Shown here: positions 1 to 6,847 of the stretch, piece after piece | Position numbering within the stretch: the first letter of the stretch is position 1 | How the letters are laid out: the number at the start of each line of letters is the position of its first letter | Assembly (NCBI GenBank): GCA_964429465.1 | Contig: CAYSCA010000041.1 | Span: 1-19,600, forward strand | Origin: Ferrovibrio sp964429465 | GTDB lineage: Bacteria > Pseudomonadota > Alphaproteobacteria > Ferrovibrionales > Ferrovibrionaceae | DNA: 19,600 nt | Direction: 5' to 3' | Program-made: the position numbers and the translations under genes | Notes under the pieces: model-generated | What the model was told of the DNA's origin: nothing | Seen by the model: only the letters and a program-made list of their open reading frames with translations | Databases searched by the model: none

Positions 1-891
1 CTAGCGCAGCGGCCGGTCGCCGCGCGGCCGCTCTTCGGTGCCCAGGGCCTTGGCCAGGCTGGTTTTCGCCGCGCCCGGCCGCAACGGCTTCTGCTGGCTT
101 TCATGAGGATGCCAGCCGGTCAGCATGATGACCTCGAAGCTGGCCGGAATGCGGCCGTCAGCATCGGCGAAACGCTGCTGGTAGATCTCGGCCATGCGGA
201 AGAGCGTGACGCGGCGGGTGAACGCCTTGCGCCGGCCGGTCACCACATTCGCCTCGCCCATGAAACGCAGGTCGCGCATCAGCCGGAAGGCGTCGGCATA
301 GGTGACGGTCAGCGTCTCGTTGTCGGCAACCGGCAGGGCGAAGCCGGCGCGCTGCAGCAGCGCCGCGCCATCCAGCGTTTCCGCCATCGGCGAGACGCGC
401 GGCGAGGCGCCGCCCTCCAGTTCGGCCTCCGCCGCCAGCCAGGATTGCCGCAATTGGGTCAGCGTCGCGCCGCCAAGCATGGCCCCGAGGAACAGCCCGT
501 CGGGCTTCAGCGCCTGCCGGATCTGGATGAGCGCACCGGGAAGATCGTTGATCCAGTGCAGATTCAGGATCGACAGGATCAGATCGAAGCGGTTCGGCGC
601 GAAGGGCAGGAATTCCTCGTCGCCGACGACATGCCTGCCACCCGCGCCCGCCATATCGATCGAAACCAGCGTCTCGATGCCGCCGCGGCCCTGCAGCAGC
701 GGCTGCAGCCAGGCGGCACTGCAACCCTGCGCCAGCGCGAGGGGAAAACTGCGCTTGACGTCGTCCAGGCGGTCGAGCAGCCGCTCGGCCGCAGCCGCGC
801 GAAGGAAATCGTAATCGCCCTGGATGCGGGCGGCGCGCTGCCGCTGGAGGCGCTTGGCCGCACGATCGAACACCACCATGCTGTCGGTCAT
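1..891 (-). CDS. NDUFAF5/BioC-like class I methyltransferase-fold protein
   Basis: This 296-residue protein resembles the NDUFAF5 family, which in mitochondria hydroxylates an arginine of a complex I subunit and is needed for complex I assembly. Visible family blocks are the N-terminal VFDR (7-10), LHWINDLPGALIQIR (111-125), LKPDGLFLGAM (128-138), EGGASPRVSP (159-168) and a C-terminal TGWHPHESQ. The acidic residue ending strand 2 of the fold is kept (SID, 77-79). The glycine-rich SAM loop is eroded to AQGCSAAW (54-61), so cofactor binding may be weakened. It starts 25 bases after the aldolase stop and could be read through from that operon, but the function is unrelated to sugar catabolism. 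No clear ribosome binding site precedes Met1 or the alternative Met5. The stop codon lies exactly at the window edge, so the gene is complete. The family is well supported by the conserved blocks; the exact activity is inferred. Confidence 0.85.
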   Translation of the reverse strand: MTDSMVVFDRAAKRLQRQRAARIQGDYDFLRAAAAERLLDRLDDVKRSFPLALAQGCSAAWLQPLLQGRGGIETLVSIDMAGAGGRHVVGDEEFLPFAPNRFDLILSILNLHWINDLPGALIQIRQALKPDGLFLGAMLGGATLTQLRQSWLAAEAELEGGASPRVSPMAETLDGAALLQRAGFALPVADNETLTVTYADAFRLMRDLRFMGEANVVTGRRKAFTRRVTLFRMAEIYQQRFADADGRIPASFEVIMLTGWHPHESQQKPLRPGAAKTSLAKALGTEERPRGDRPLR

Positions 892-916
892 GCAGGGTTA
901 TCGCACGGGGTGCCGG

Positions 917-1546
917 CTAAGATGAAGCCCGATGCCAGGCGGAAATGAGGTCTGCGGCCCGTGCGGCGATCTTTTTGGCGCCGCGCTGCGGCTTGTAGAG
1001 CGATGAGCCGATGCCGAACCCGGCCGCTCCGGCCTTGTGCCATTCCGCGATGTCCCCTGTGCCAATGCCGCCGACCGGCAGGATCGGCATGGCCGGCGGC
1101 AGCACGGCCCGAAGGCTGCGCAGCACCGCCGGCGACGAGCCTTCGGCAGGGAAAAGCTTCAGGGCGTCGGCGCCGGCCGCGATCATCGCGAAGGCCTCGG
1201 TCGGCGTGGCAAAGCCGGGCACGGCCGCCATGCCGAGCACCTTGGCCTTGTGCAGAACGGCGGCGTCGGCATGGGGCATGACCACGAGATGACCGCCGGC
1301 CTGGGCGACATGCTTGACCGCCATGCCGTCGAGCACCGTGCCGGCGCCGATCAGCGCCTTGTCGCCGAAATGCCTGGTCAGGGCGGCGATGCTGGCAAAC
1401 GGATCGGGGGAATTGAGCGGCACCTCGATGATGCGGAAGCCGGCCTTGAACAGGATCTTGCCGACCGGCACCGCATCCTCGGGCGGCAGACCGCGCAGGA
1501 TGGCGATCAGCGGACAATCTTGCAGCCAGGCAGAAAATTCCTTCAT
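917..1546 (-). CDS. dgoA: 2-dehydro-3-deoxy-6-phosphogalactonate aldolase
   Basis: This class I KDPG/KDPGal-family aldolase has 209 residues, the normal length. It would split 2-keto-3-deoxy-6-phosphogalactonate into pyruvate and D-glyceraldehyde 3-phosphate in the DeLey-Doudoroff pathway. The N-terminal PLIAILRG (12-19), the general acid/base Glu41 in IIEVPLNSP and the Schiff-base Lys130 in DALKLFPAE are all present, as are the phosphate-binding VGGIGTGD and GFGIGSSLYKP near the C-terminus. The start codon overlaps the kinase stop codon in an ATGA arrangement (1543-1546) with an AGGAG sequence just upstream, which points to translational coupling. The preference for the galacto over the gluco substrate is inferred from the adjacent DgoK and from the IILRG/PLNSP style of the sequence. 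Dual KDPG/KDPGal activity is possible, because no other aldolase of this type is encoded here. Confidence 0.92.
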   Translation of the reverse strand: MKEFSAWLQDCPLIAILRGLPPEDAVPVGKILFKAGFRIIEVPLNSPDPFASIAALTRHFGDKALIGAGTVLDGMAVKHVAQAGGHLVVMPHADAAVLHKAKVLGMAAVPGFATPTEAFAMIAAGADALKLFPAEGSSPAVLRSLRAVLPPAMPILPVGGIGTGDIAEWHKAGAAGFGIGSSLYKPQRGAKKIAARAADLISAWHRASS

Positions 1547-2430
1547 GCGCGCGCTCCTGCCAGCAGGCGACCGAGGCGGTAGAGGCCCCTGGCAGCAGCA
1601 TGCTCCGGCTCGACCGCAGCCGCAATCCCGAGATGGCCGAAAGCCAGGCGATAGCGTTCGGCCAGCTCGCGCGACGCAATGATGCGGACCCGCCCGTGCC
1701 AGCTTGCCTGGCGCAATTCATGGCCGATCAGCAGGCCGGACAGATAGTCCGGCGCGGCGTCCGGCGCGAGTTCGTCAAACAACCGCCGGGTGCGCAGCCC
1801 GAACAGATGATGCAGCAGGCCGCCGGCCTGGGCGGAACGGTCGAGGCCGGCGCGGAATGCCGTGTCGCTGAACGGCACTTCCCGGCGCGGCAGCATCGCT
1901 GCCAGCAGGCCATGCTGCCGCAGCAGGGCGAAGATCTCGCCGGTCATGGCCGTGCGGAACCCGGTGATCCGCCCCTTCTCCGCCACCGCATGCTTCGAAT
2001 GGGTGCCGGGCAGGCAGAAGGAGGCGGATTCATCCGCCTCCAGCGCACCGAATATCTGCATCTCCTCGCCGCGCATCACGTCGGGCAGGCCTTCAGCCGT
2101 ATGGCAGGACAGGCCCGGCGCGATCAGGGCCGCCTGCCCGCCATCCAGTTCAACCCGGCAGAGCCGCGCGGGCAGGTCGGCCAGGCCGGCCGGGCAATCG
2201 ACATAAGGCGCCTCGCGCCACCCCTGACGGCTGCCGACCATGCCGGACAGCAGGAGCGTCTTGCTGCCGCCGCTCAGCCAGCCGCCGATCTCGCGGCGCA
2301 GCACATCGGGATAATCGGCCGGCTGCAGCCCGGTAATGCCGAGCGGCGCCTCGCGACTGGCGAGGATGCGGCCGTCATCGGCGAGCAGATAGGCGCGGAA
2401 ACCGCTGCTGCCCCAATCGATGCCGATCAT
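1543..2430 (-). CDS. dgoK: 2-dehydro-3-deoxygalactonokinase
   Basis: This 295-residue protein matches the DgoK family of ASKHA-fold kinases, which phosphorylate 2-keto-3-deoxy-D-galactonate at C6 with ATP. The phosphate-1 motif is IGIDWGSSGFRAYLL (2-16), close to the family pattern DWGTTNLRA. Further family blocks are GMVGSRQGWREAPYV, the segment FCLPGTHSKHAV and EIFALLRQHGLL, and a late GLLIGHELR. Start at 2430 is the only sensible one and agrees with the family N-terminus. The ribosome site is weak, but the ATPase gene ends only 6 bases upstream, so coupled translation is likely. Its 3' end overlaps the start of the aldolase gene by 4 bases. The DgoK-DgoA pair is the strongest evidence that a galactonate-type 2-keto-3-deoxy acid is an intermediate of the locus. 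Confidence 0.92.
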   Translation of the reverse strand: MIGIDWGSSGFRAYLLADDGRILASREAPLGITGLQPADYPDVLRREIGGWLSGGSKTLLLSGMVGSRQGWREAPYVDCPAGLADLPARLCRVELDGGQAALIAPGLSCHTAEGLPDVMRGEEMQIFGALEADESASFCLPGTHSKHAVAEKGRITGFRTAMTGEIFALLRQHGLLAAMLPRREVPFSDTAFRAGLDRSAQAGGLLHHLFGLRTRRLFDELAPDAAPDYLSGLLIGHELRQASWHGRVRIIASRELAERYRLAFGHLGIAAAVEPEHAAARGLYRLGRLLAGARA

Positions 2431-2436
2431 CGGCGG

Positions 2437-3510
2437 TCAGGCTGACAGGCGGCGCCCGTTATCGGCATCAAAGAGGTGAACGCGATCCAGCTGCGGCATG
2501 AAATGCACCAGGCCGCCCGGCTCGAAGCCGTGGCGCTCGGTGAAGACGCCGCAGAGCTGCGCGCCGGCCAGATCGGCATAGACGAACGTGTTGGCCCCGG
2601 TAGGCTCCACCACGCCGACCTTGACCGGCAGGCCATTGCTGTCGGACGGCGAGAGATGCTCCGGCCGGATGCCGTAGACCACCGGCTGGCCGTTCTGGCC
2701 AGCGGCGCCGTTGCTCAGCGGCAGGTCGATGCCTGCCTCCGTCGCCACCCAGCTGCGGCCATTGTCACGCCGCAGCGTGCCATGCAGCAGGTTGATCGCC
2801 GGCGAACCGATGAAGCCGGCAACGAACAGATTGGCGGGCTTGTCGTAAAGGTCGATCGGCGTGCCGATCTGCTCGACGATGCCGTCATGCATCACGACGA
2901 TGCGGTCGGCCATGGTCATCGCCTCGATCTGGTCATGGGTGACGTAGATCGAGGTGGTCCGCAGCTGCTGATGAAGTGCCTTGATTTCGGTGCGCATCTG
3001 CACCCGCAGCTTGGCGTCCAGGTTGCTCAGAGGCTCGTCGAACAGGAAGACCTGCGGATCGCGCACGATGGCGCGGCCCATAGCAACGCGCTGGCGCTGG
3101 CCGCCGGAAAGCTGCTTGGGGTAGCGGTCGAGGAAAGACTCCAATCCGAGGATCGTCGCCGCCTTCTTCACCCGCTCGCCGATCACGCCCCGCTCGGCGC
3201 CGCGCAGTTTCAGCGAAAAGGCCATGTTCTCGCGCACAGTCATATGCGGATAGAGCGCGTAATTCTGGAACACCATGGCGATGTCGCGATCCTTCGGCGG
3301 AATCTCGTTGACCACGGTATCGCCGATCCGGATCACGCCGCCCGATATCGCTTCCAGCCCGGCGATCATGCGCAGCAGCGTCGACTTGCCGCAGCCGGAC
3401 GGGCCGACCAGCACCACGAACTCGCCATCCGGGATCGCAATGTCGATCCCGTGGATCACCTCGAGCGCCCCATAGCTCTTGCGCACAGTTTCAACGCTTA
3501 CGCTTGCCAT
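2437..3510 (-). CDS. CUT1-type carbohydrate ABC importer, ATP-binding subunit (UgpC/MsmK-like)
   Basis: This 357-residue ATPase would energise the binding-protein-dependent importer encoded just upstream. It shows Walker A GPSGCGKST (36-44), a Q-loop in MVFQNYALYPHMTV, the ABC signature LSGGQRQRVAMGRA, Walker B VFLFDEPLSNLDAKLR and the H-loop YVTHDQIEAMT. The C-terminal third carries the MalK/UgpC-type TOBE domain (IGSPAINLLHGTL, then VYGIRPEHL). That domain and the length are typical of ATPases serving sugar and polyol importers. It lies 28 bases downstream of the permease gene and 6 bases upstream of dgoK, inside one tightly packed operon. The specificity lies in the binding protein, so the substrate cannot be read from this subunit. 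Confidence 0.95.
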   Translation of the reverse strand: MASVSVETVRKSYGALEVIHGIDIAIPDGEFVVLVGPSGCGKSTLLRMIAGLEAISGGVIRIGDTVVNEIPPKDRDIAMVFQNYALYPHMTVRENMAFSLKLRGAERGVIGERVKKAATILGLESFLDRYPKQLSGGQRQRVAMGRAIVRDPQVFLFDEPLSNLDAKLRVQMRTEIKALHQQLRTTSIYVTHDQIEAMTMADRIVVMHDGIVEQIGTPIDLYDKPANLFVAGFIGSPAINLLHGTLRRDNGRSWVATEAGIDLPLSNGAAGQNGQPVVYGIRPEHLSPSDSNGLPVKVGVVEPTGANTFVYADLAGAQLCGVFTERHGFEPGGLVHFMPQLDRVHLFDADNGRRLSA

Positions 3511-3538
3511 GCCCTACTCCCTGCTTCGCTTTTTGTTT

Positions 3539-4375
3539 TTAGGACTTCACTGCCCCAGCGGTAAGACCGGACACCATGTAGCGCCGGAAAGCATAATAGA
3601 TGGCCGCCGGCGGCAATGCATAGATGGCGCCGGTCGCCATCAGCACATTAAACGGCGCGTCATCGGTGGTCAAAAACAAACCCAGCGCCACCGCCAGCGT
3701 GATCTCCCGGTCCGCCGAGAGCATCAGGAACGCATAGAGATACTCGTTCCAGGCCAGCAGCAGCGCGTAGGTGCCGATCGCCACCAGCGACGGCATCATC
3801 AACGGCAGGTAGATCAGCCGGAAGATCTGCAGCGGGCTGGCGCCGTCGATCTTGGCGGCCTCATCCAGCTCATAGGGCAGCTTGTCGGCATATTGCTTGA
3901 GCACCCAGATGGCATAGGGCGAGGCGAAGGTTACCATGGTCAGGATCAGCGACCATTGGGTGTCGAGCAGGCTGTAGACCCCCATCACCTTGTACATCGG
4001 GATCGCCAGGAAGGCCGGCGGGATCAGGTAGGTTGCCAGCGCCATGTTGGACACGGTGCGGCCGCCGCGCACCTTCAGCCGGCTGATCGCGAAGGTGGCG
4101 CTGGACGCGATCGCCAAAGTAATCGCACAGACCATGACGGCCACGAAGGCGCTGTTCCAGAGCTGCTGCCAGAAATGCTCCAGATAATAATGCTCCTGGT
4201 TCAGCACGATGCCGTAATTCTCCAGGGTCGGCTTTTCCGGCCAGAGCGCGCCGGCAAAGGTCTCGGCCTTCGGCGTCAATGACATGACGAGCAGGTGATA
4301 GATCGGAATCAGGGTCCAGATCAGGATGACGATCCCGATCAGGGTAAGCCGCGCCTCGCCGAGCAGCTTCCTCAC
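3539..4375 (-). CDS. Carbohydrate ABC transporter permease (MalG/UgpE type)
   Basis: This 278-residue inner-membrane subunit has a MalG-like layout: an N-terminal transmembrane helix (LTLIGIVILIWTLIPIYHLL), a periplasmic loop and five further hydrophobic segments. The cytoplasmic EAA loop that docks on the ATPase reads DEAAKIDGASPLQIF followed by LIYLPLMMPSL. The C-terminus ends in the usual MVSGLTAGAVKS of this subfamily. The gene begins with GTG, which overlaps the TGA of the preceding permease gene in a GTGA arrangement (4372-4375). A GGGAG-rich stretch lies just before it. The two permeases are therefore probably made in equal amounts through coupled translation. The role is secure, the transported sugar is not. 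Confidence 0.94.
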   Translation of the reverse strand: MRKLLGEARLTLIGIVILIWTLIPIYHLLVMSLTPKAETFAGALWPEKPTLENYGIVLNQEHYYLEHFWQQLWNSAFVAVMVCAITLAIASSATFAISRLKVRGGRTVSNMALATYLIPPAFLAIPMYKVMGVYSLLDTQWSLILTMVTFASPYAIWVLKQYADKLPYELDEAAKIDGASPLQIFRLIYLPLMMPSLVAIGTYALLLAWNEYLYAFLMLSADREITLAVALGLFLTTDDAPFNVLMATGAIYALPPAAIYYAFRRYMVSGLTAGAVKS

Positions 4376-5250
4376 TCCCCGTCTCCCTTCCGCATCCGCC
4401 GCAGCATCAGGACCAGCAGCGGCAGCATGACCGGCAGGGCCACCACGACCGTGGAGACGCCGACCTCGATCTCCGACATGCCGAAGGCGTAGCGGATGCC
4501 CAGCGTCGCCAGCGTCTGCGTCGCATCGGCCGGCCCGCCGCCGGTGAGCAGGTAGATCGAGTTGAAGTCGCCCAGACTCATGATCGTGGAGAGCAAGGTG
4601 CAGGTGATATAGAGGTTGCGCATGGACGGGACGGTCACATAGCGGAATTTCTGCAATCCGCTGGCGCCGTCCACATCGGCCGATTCATAGAGGTCCTTCG
4701 GGATGGCGAGCCGTCCGGCCAGCAGGATGAGGGTCCAGAACGGCAGGTATTTCCAGATATGGACGATGCAGATCCAGGCCAGCCCGCTCCAGCGGTTGAT
4801 CAGCCAGAGCGGGCCGTCCTCGAAGGTCAGGCGGAAGATCAGCGAATTCACCATCCCCCATTCCGCGTTGAGCATCCAGCGGAAGGACAGGATGGTGGGG
4901 ATCGAGGGGATCGCCCAGGGCAGGATGAAGATCACGCTGAGCCAGCGGATCCAGCGCTGTTCGTGCACGAAGAAGCCCGACAGCAGCAGGGCGAGCAGCA
5001 GCTTGACGTTCACCGCGACGCCAAGGAACACGATGGTATTCACGACGGCATTGAGAAAAACCGGATCCTGCCACAGCCGCACGAAGCTGGCCGGGTTGGT
5101 GCCGAGCACGACGCCATAGGCCACCGGATAGATGACCATCGCGCAGAAGAGCGCGATATAGGGAACGAGGAAAACGAGCCCCCAGACCGCCTCCTGGGAG
5201 AGGCGCCCCGGGGCCGTTTTCGCGGCCGGCAGGTCGAGAACGGCAGCCAT
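4372..5250 (-). CDS. Carbohydrate ABC transporter permease (MalF/UgpA type)
   Basis: This 292-residue protein is the partner permease of the importer. The first membrane helix is in LVFLVPYIALFCAMVIYPVAYGVVLG. The cytoplasmic EAA loop reads YESADVDGASGLQKF followed by YVTVPSMRN, which marks a binding-protein-dependent CUT1 permease. A short periplasmic WLINRWSGLAW region and a helix in WTLILLAGRLAIP follow family practice. The start at 5250 lies 22 bases after the binding-protein stop, without a strong ribosome site. It gives an N-terminus rich in Ala/Pro before the first helix. The gene overlaps the next permease by 4 bases. Confidence 0.94.
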   Translation of the reverse strand: MAAVLDLPAAKTAPGRLSQEAVWGLVFLVPYIALFCAMVIYPVAYGVVLGTNPASFVRLWQDPVFLNAVVNTIVFLGVAVNVKLLLALLLSGFFVHEQRWIRWLSVIFILPWAIPSIPTILSFRWMLNAEWGMVNSLIFRLTFEDGPLWLINRWSGLAWICIVHIWKYLPFWTLILLAGRLAIPKDLYESADVDGASGLQKFRYVTVPSMRNLYITCTLLSTIMSLGDFNSIYLLTGGGPADATQTLATLGIRYAFGMSEIEVGVSTVVVALPVMLPLLVLMLRRMRKGDGE

Positions 5251-5272
5251 GACGATCAGCCGCGACCAGCCG

Positions 5273-6637
5273 TCAGCCCTCGACGAGTTGCTTGATGCGG
5301 ACGAACATCTCGTCGACCGCCTGTTCCGGCGTCAGCTTGTCCTGCACGACGCGCGACATGGCGCGGCCCCAGACATTCTCGGCATTCACCGTGGTGAACT
5401 TGTAATTGTACACGAACTGGAACGGCACCGTCGGCTGCTTGACGAACTGGGTATAGACGGTGCGGCGATGCGGATCGGCCTGCCAGAAGGCGCTCTCCGC
5501 GGCCTCCTTCATCACCGGGAACCAGCGGCCGAGCGAACCCTCGGTATAGGGCGTCAGATTTTCCGGCTGCAGCAGGAAGGCGAAGAATTCCTTGGCCCGC
5601 TTCTTGTTCGGCGCATCGGCGAAGACCACGCCCAGCTTGGTCGAGACCAGGTTCGGCAGCGGCGTGCCGTCCGGCTTGTTGGGCCAGGTGGCGGTGCGGA
5701 TCAGCTCCTCGTAATTCTTCTTGGCCTGCGCCCGCGTCGCCTCGTCCTTGGCGTTGAGCATATCGTCCATATGCTTGCCCGGCAGCGAGATGGTCGCGTT
5801 ATGCGTCATCGGCGTGGTCTTGTTGTGGAAGGCGACGTTATTGTCGACATCCTTCCATGACAGCGACCCCGGCGGCGTGCAGCCCTTCTGGATGATATCG
5901 GTGTAATCCTTCAGCGCCGCCGCCATGTTCGCCTTCACCTTGGCATCGTTGATCAGCAGCTTGCCATCCTTGTCGACCGGCGAGGCATCATAGGCATTCA
6001 CGTAGGACAGGAAGCTGTAGAAGGTATCCGAAGCCTCCACCGACGAAGGATGGCCGATGCCGTAGACCCGCTTGCCCTTGGCGCGCAACGCCGGCTGCAC
6101 CTTGTCGCACCAGAAGGACCAGTAGCCTTTCCAGTCCTTCGGAATGTCGCTCTCCTGGAAGCCGGCATCCTGCAGCATGTCGACCCAGTAATTGGCGTGC
6201 ATGGTCTGCTGGTAGATCGGGATGCCGTAATAGGCGCGCTTGCCGTTCGCGCCCAGCAGATAGGCACGATCCAGCACGCCCGGCAGGAACTTGTCCTTCA
6301 GCGGCTCGATGATGTCGCTGACATCCTCGAGCTTGCCCTCCGACGCCCATTTGCCGGCGGTGCGGAAATCGTAGGTCCAGCCGAAGCCGACATCGGGCGG
6401 GTTCTTGGCCTCCACCGCCGAAACCGACTTGGTGATGATGTCCTCGACACCGAACAGGCTGAGCTCGACCTTCACGCCGGTCTTCTGCTGAAAGCGTTCG
6501 ATCACCTGGTTGAGCGCGGTATCCTCGGCCGGATAGAAGCCCTTGTTGAACCAGACCGTCAGCTTCTCCTGCGCGATTGCCTGCGGCGCGGCCGCAAGCA
6601 CGGTGCCGGCCAGAATCAGTCCCAATGCTTTGCGCAT
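5273..6637 (-). CDS. Periplasmic sugar/sugar-acid-binding protein of CUT1 ABC importer
   Basis: This 454-residue protein is the substrate receptor of the ABC importer. I place the start at 6637 because a GGGAGGA ribosome site precedes it and because it gives a clean Sec signal peptide: MRK, a hydrophobic core, then cleavage after AIA at residue 22. An in-frame ATG further upstream would add 27 charged, unlikely residues and run into the promoter. There is no lipobox, so the mature protein should be soluble in the periplasm. Mature residues begin QEKLTVWFNKGF, followed by the family pattern of type I/II extracellular solute-binding proteins (NPPDVGFGWTYDF; YGIPIYQQTMHANYW; a C-terminal block EGSLGRWFPVMKEAA). 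It is the first gene of a six-gene operon ending in dgoK-dgoA, so its ligand probably feeds that pathway. The exact ligand (aldonate or aldose) is not readable. Confidence 0.93.
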   Translation of the reverse strand: MRKALGLILAGTVLAAAPQAIAQEKLTVWFNKGFYPAEDTALNQVIERFQQKTGVKVELSLFGVEDIITKSVSAVEAKNPPDVGFGWTYDFRTAGKWASEGKLEDVSDIIEPLKDKFLPGVLDRAYLLGANGKRAYYGIPIYQQTMHANYWVDMLQDAGFQESDIPKDWKGYWSFWCDKVQPALRAKGKRVYGIGHPSSVEASDTFYSFLSYVNAYDASPVDKDGKLLINDAKVKANMAAALKDYTDIIQKGCTPPGSLSWKDVDNNVAFHNKTTPMTHNATISLPGKHMDDMLNAKDEATRAQAKKNYEELIRTATWPNKPDGTPLPNLVSTKLGVVFADAPNKKRAKEFFAFLLQPENLTPYTEGSLGRWFPVMKEAAESAFWQADPHRRTVYTQFVKQPTVPFQFVYNYKFTTVNAENVWGRAMSRVVQDKLTPEQAVDEMFVRIKQLVEG

Positions 6638-6711
6638 GTTTTGTCCTCCCTGCCCGGACCGAGTGCGGGTCCGTTGTTGCGGCCGCGACGCACGGGATAT
6701 TTCCCTGTGCC

Positions 6712-6727
6712 ATCTCATATATCAGTC
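6712..6727. promoter_or_regulatory. Palindromic operator upstream of the ABC importer operon
   Basis: The sequence ATCTCATATATCAGTC matches the 16-base palindrome ATCTGATATATCAGAT in 13 of 16 positions. It is the weakest of three copies in the window (others at 10315 and 13743). It overlaps the proposed -10 box by 4 bases and extends over the expected transcription start, a repressing geometry. The GntR/FCD protein encoded at 9540-10247 is the probable binder; this is inferred from shared sites and proximity. Confidence 0.65.
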
Positions 6728-6752
6728 TAGCTACCCGTTTATCGGGTGCCAA
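6724..6752 (-). promoter_or_regulatory. Candidate sigma-70 promoter for the ABC importer operon
   Basis: Read on the minus strand, TTGGCA (6752-6747) and TAGACT (6729-6724) are separated by 17 bases. They match the -35 and -10 consensus in 5 and 4 of 6 positions. The expected start of transcription falls inside the palindromic operator. The spacer also carries an inverted repeat ACCCG-ATAAA-CGGGT (6747-6733). Confidence 0.5.
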
Positions 6753-6781
6753 GCCTTATCAGTTGGCAGGATTTCCACACC

Positions 6782-6819
6782 TGCGGCGCGTGACTTCCCT
6801 GCGACAGTCACGCGCCGCA
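6782..6819 (-). terminator. Perfect 13-bp hairpin after the dehydratase gene
   Basis: Arms 6782-6794 and 6807-6819 are perfect reverse complements (13 bp, very GC-rich) around a 12-base loop. It begins 28 bases beyond the dehydratase stop codon and lies upstream of the next promoter, as expected for a transcript end. On the minus strand no run of T follows, so it may be a Rho-assisted terminator or a 3'-end protecting structure rather than a classic intrinsic terminator. Confidence 0.55.
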
Positions 6820-6847
6820 AGCAAGGCGGCGCCGGGTCGGACACCAA

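Noticed and set aside
6638..6718. N-terminal extension of the binding protein to an ATG at 6718
   Set aside because: The extension would remove the signal peptide from the N-terminus, has no ribosome site and overlaps the operator. The start at 6637 has a strong ribosome site.
6757..6766. TTATCAGTTG, resembling one operator half-site upstream of the importer promoter
   Set aside because: Only one half matches; the other half needed for a dimer site is absent. It could still be an auxiliary contact but cannot be supported.
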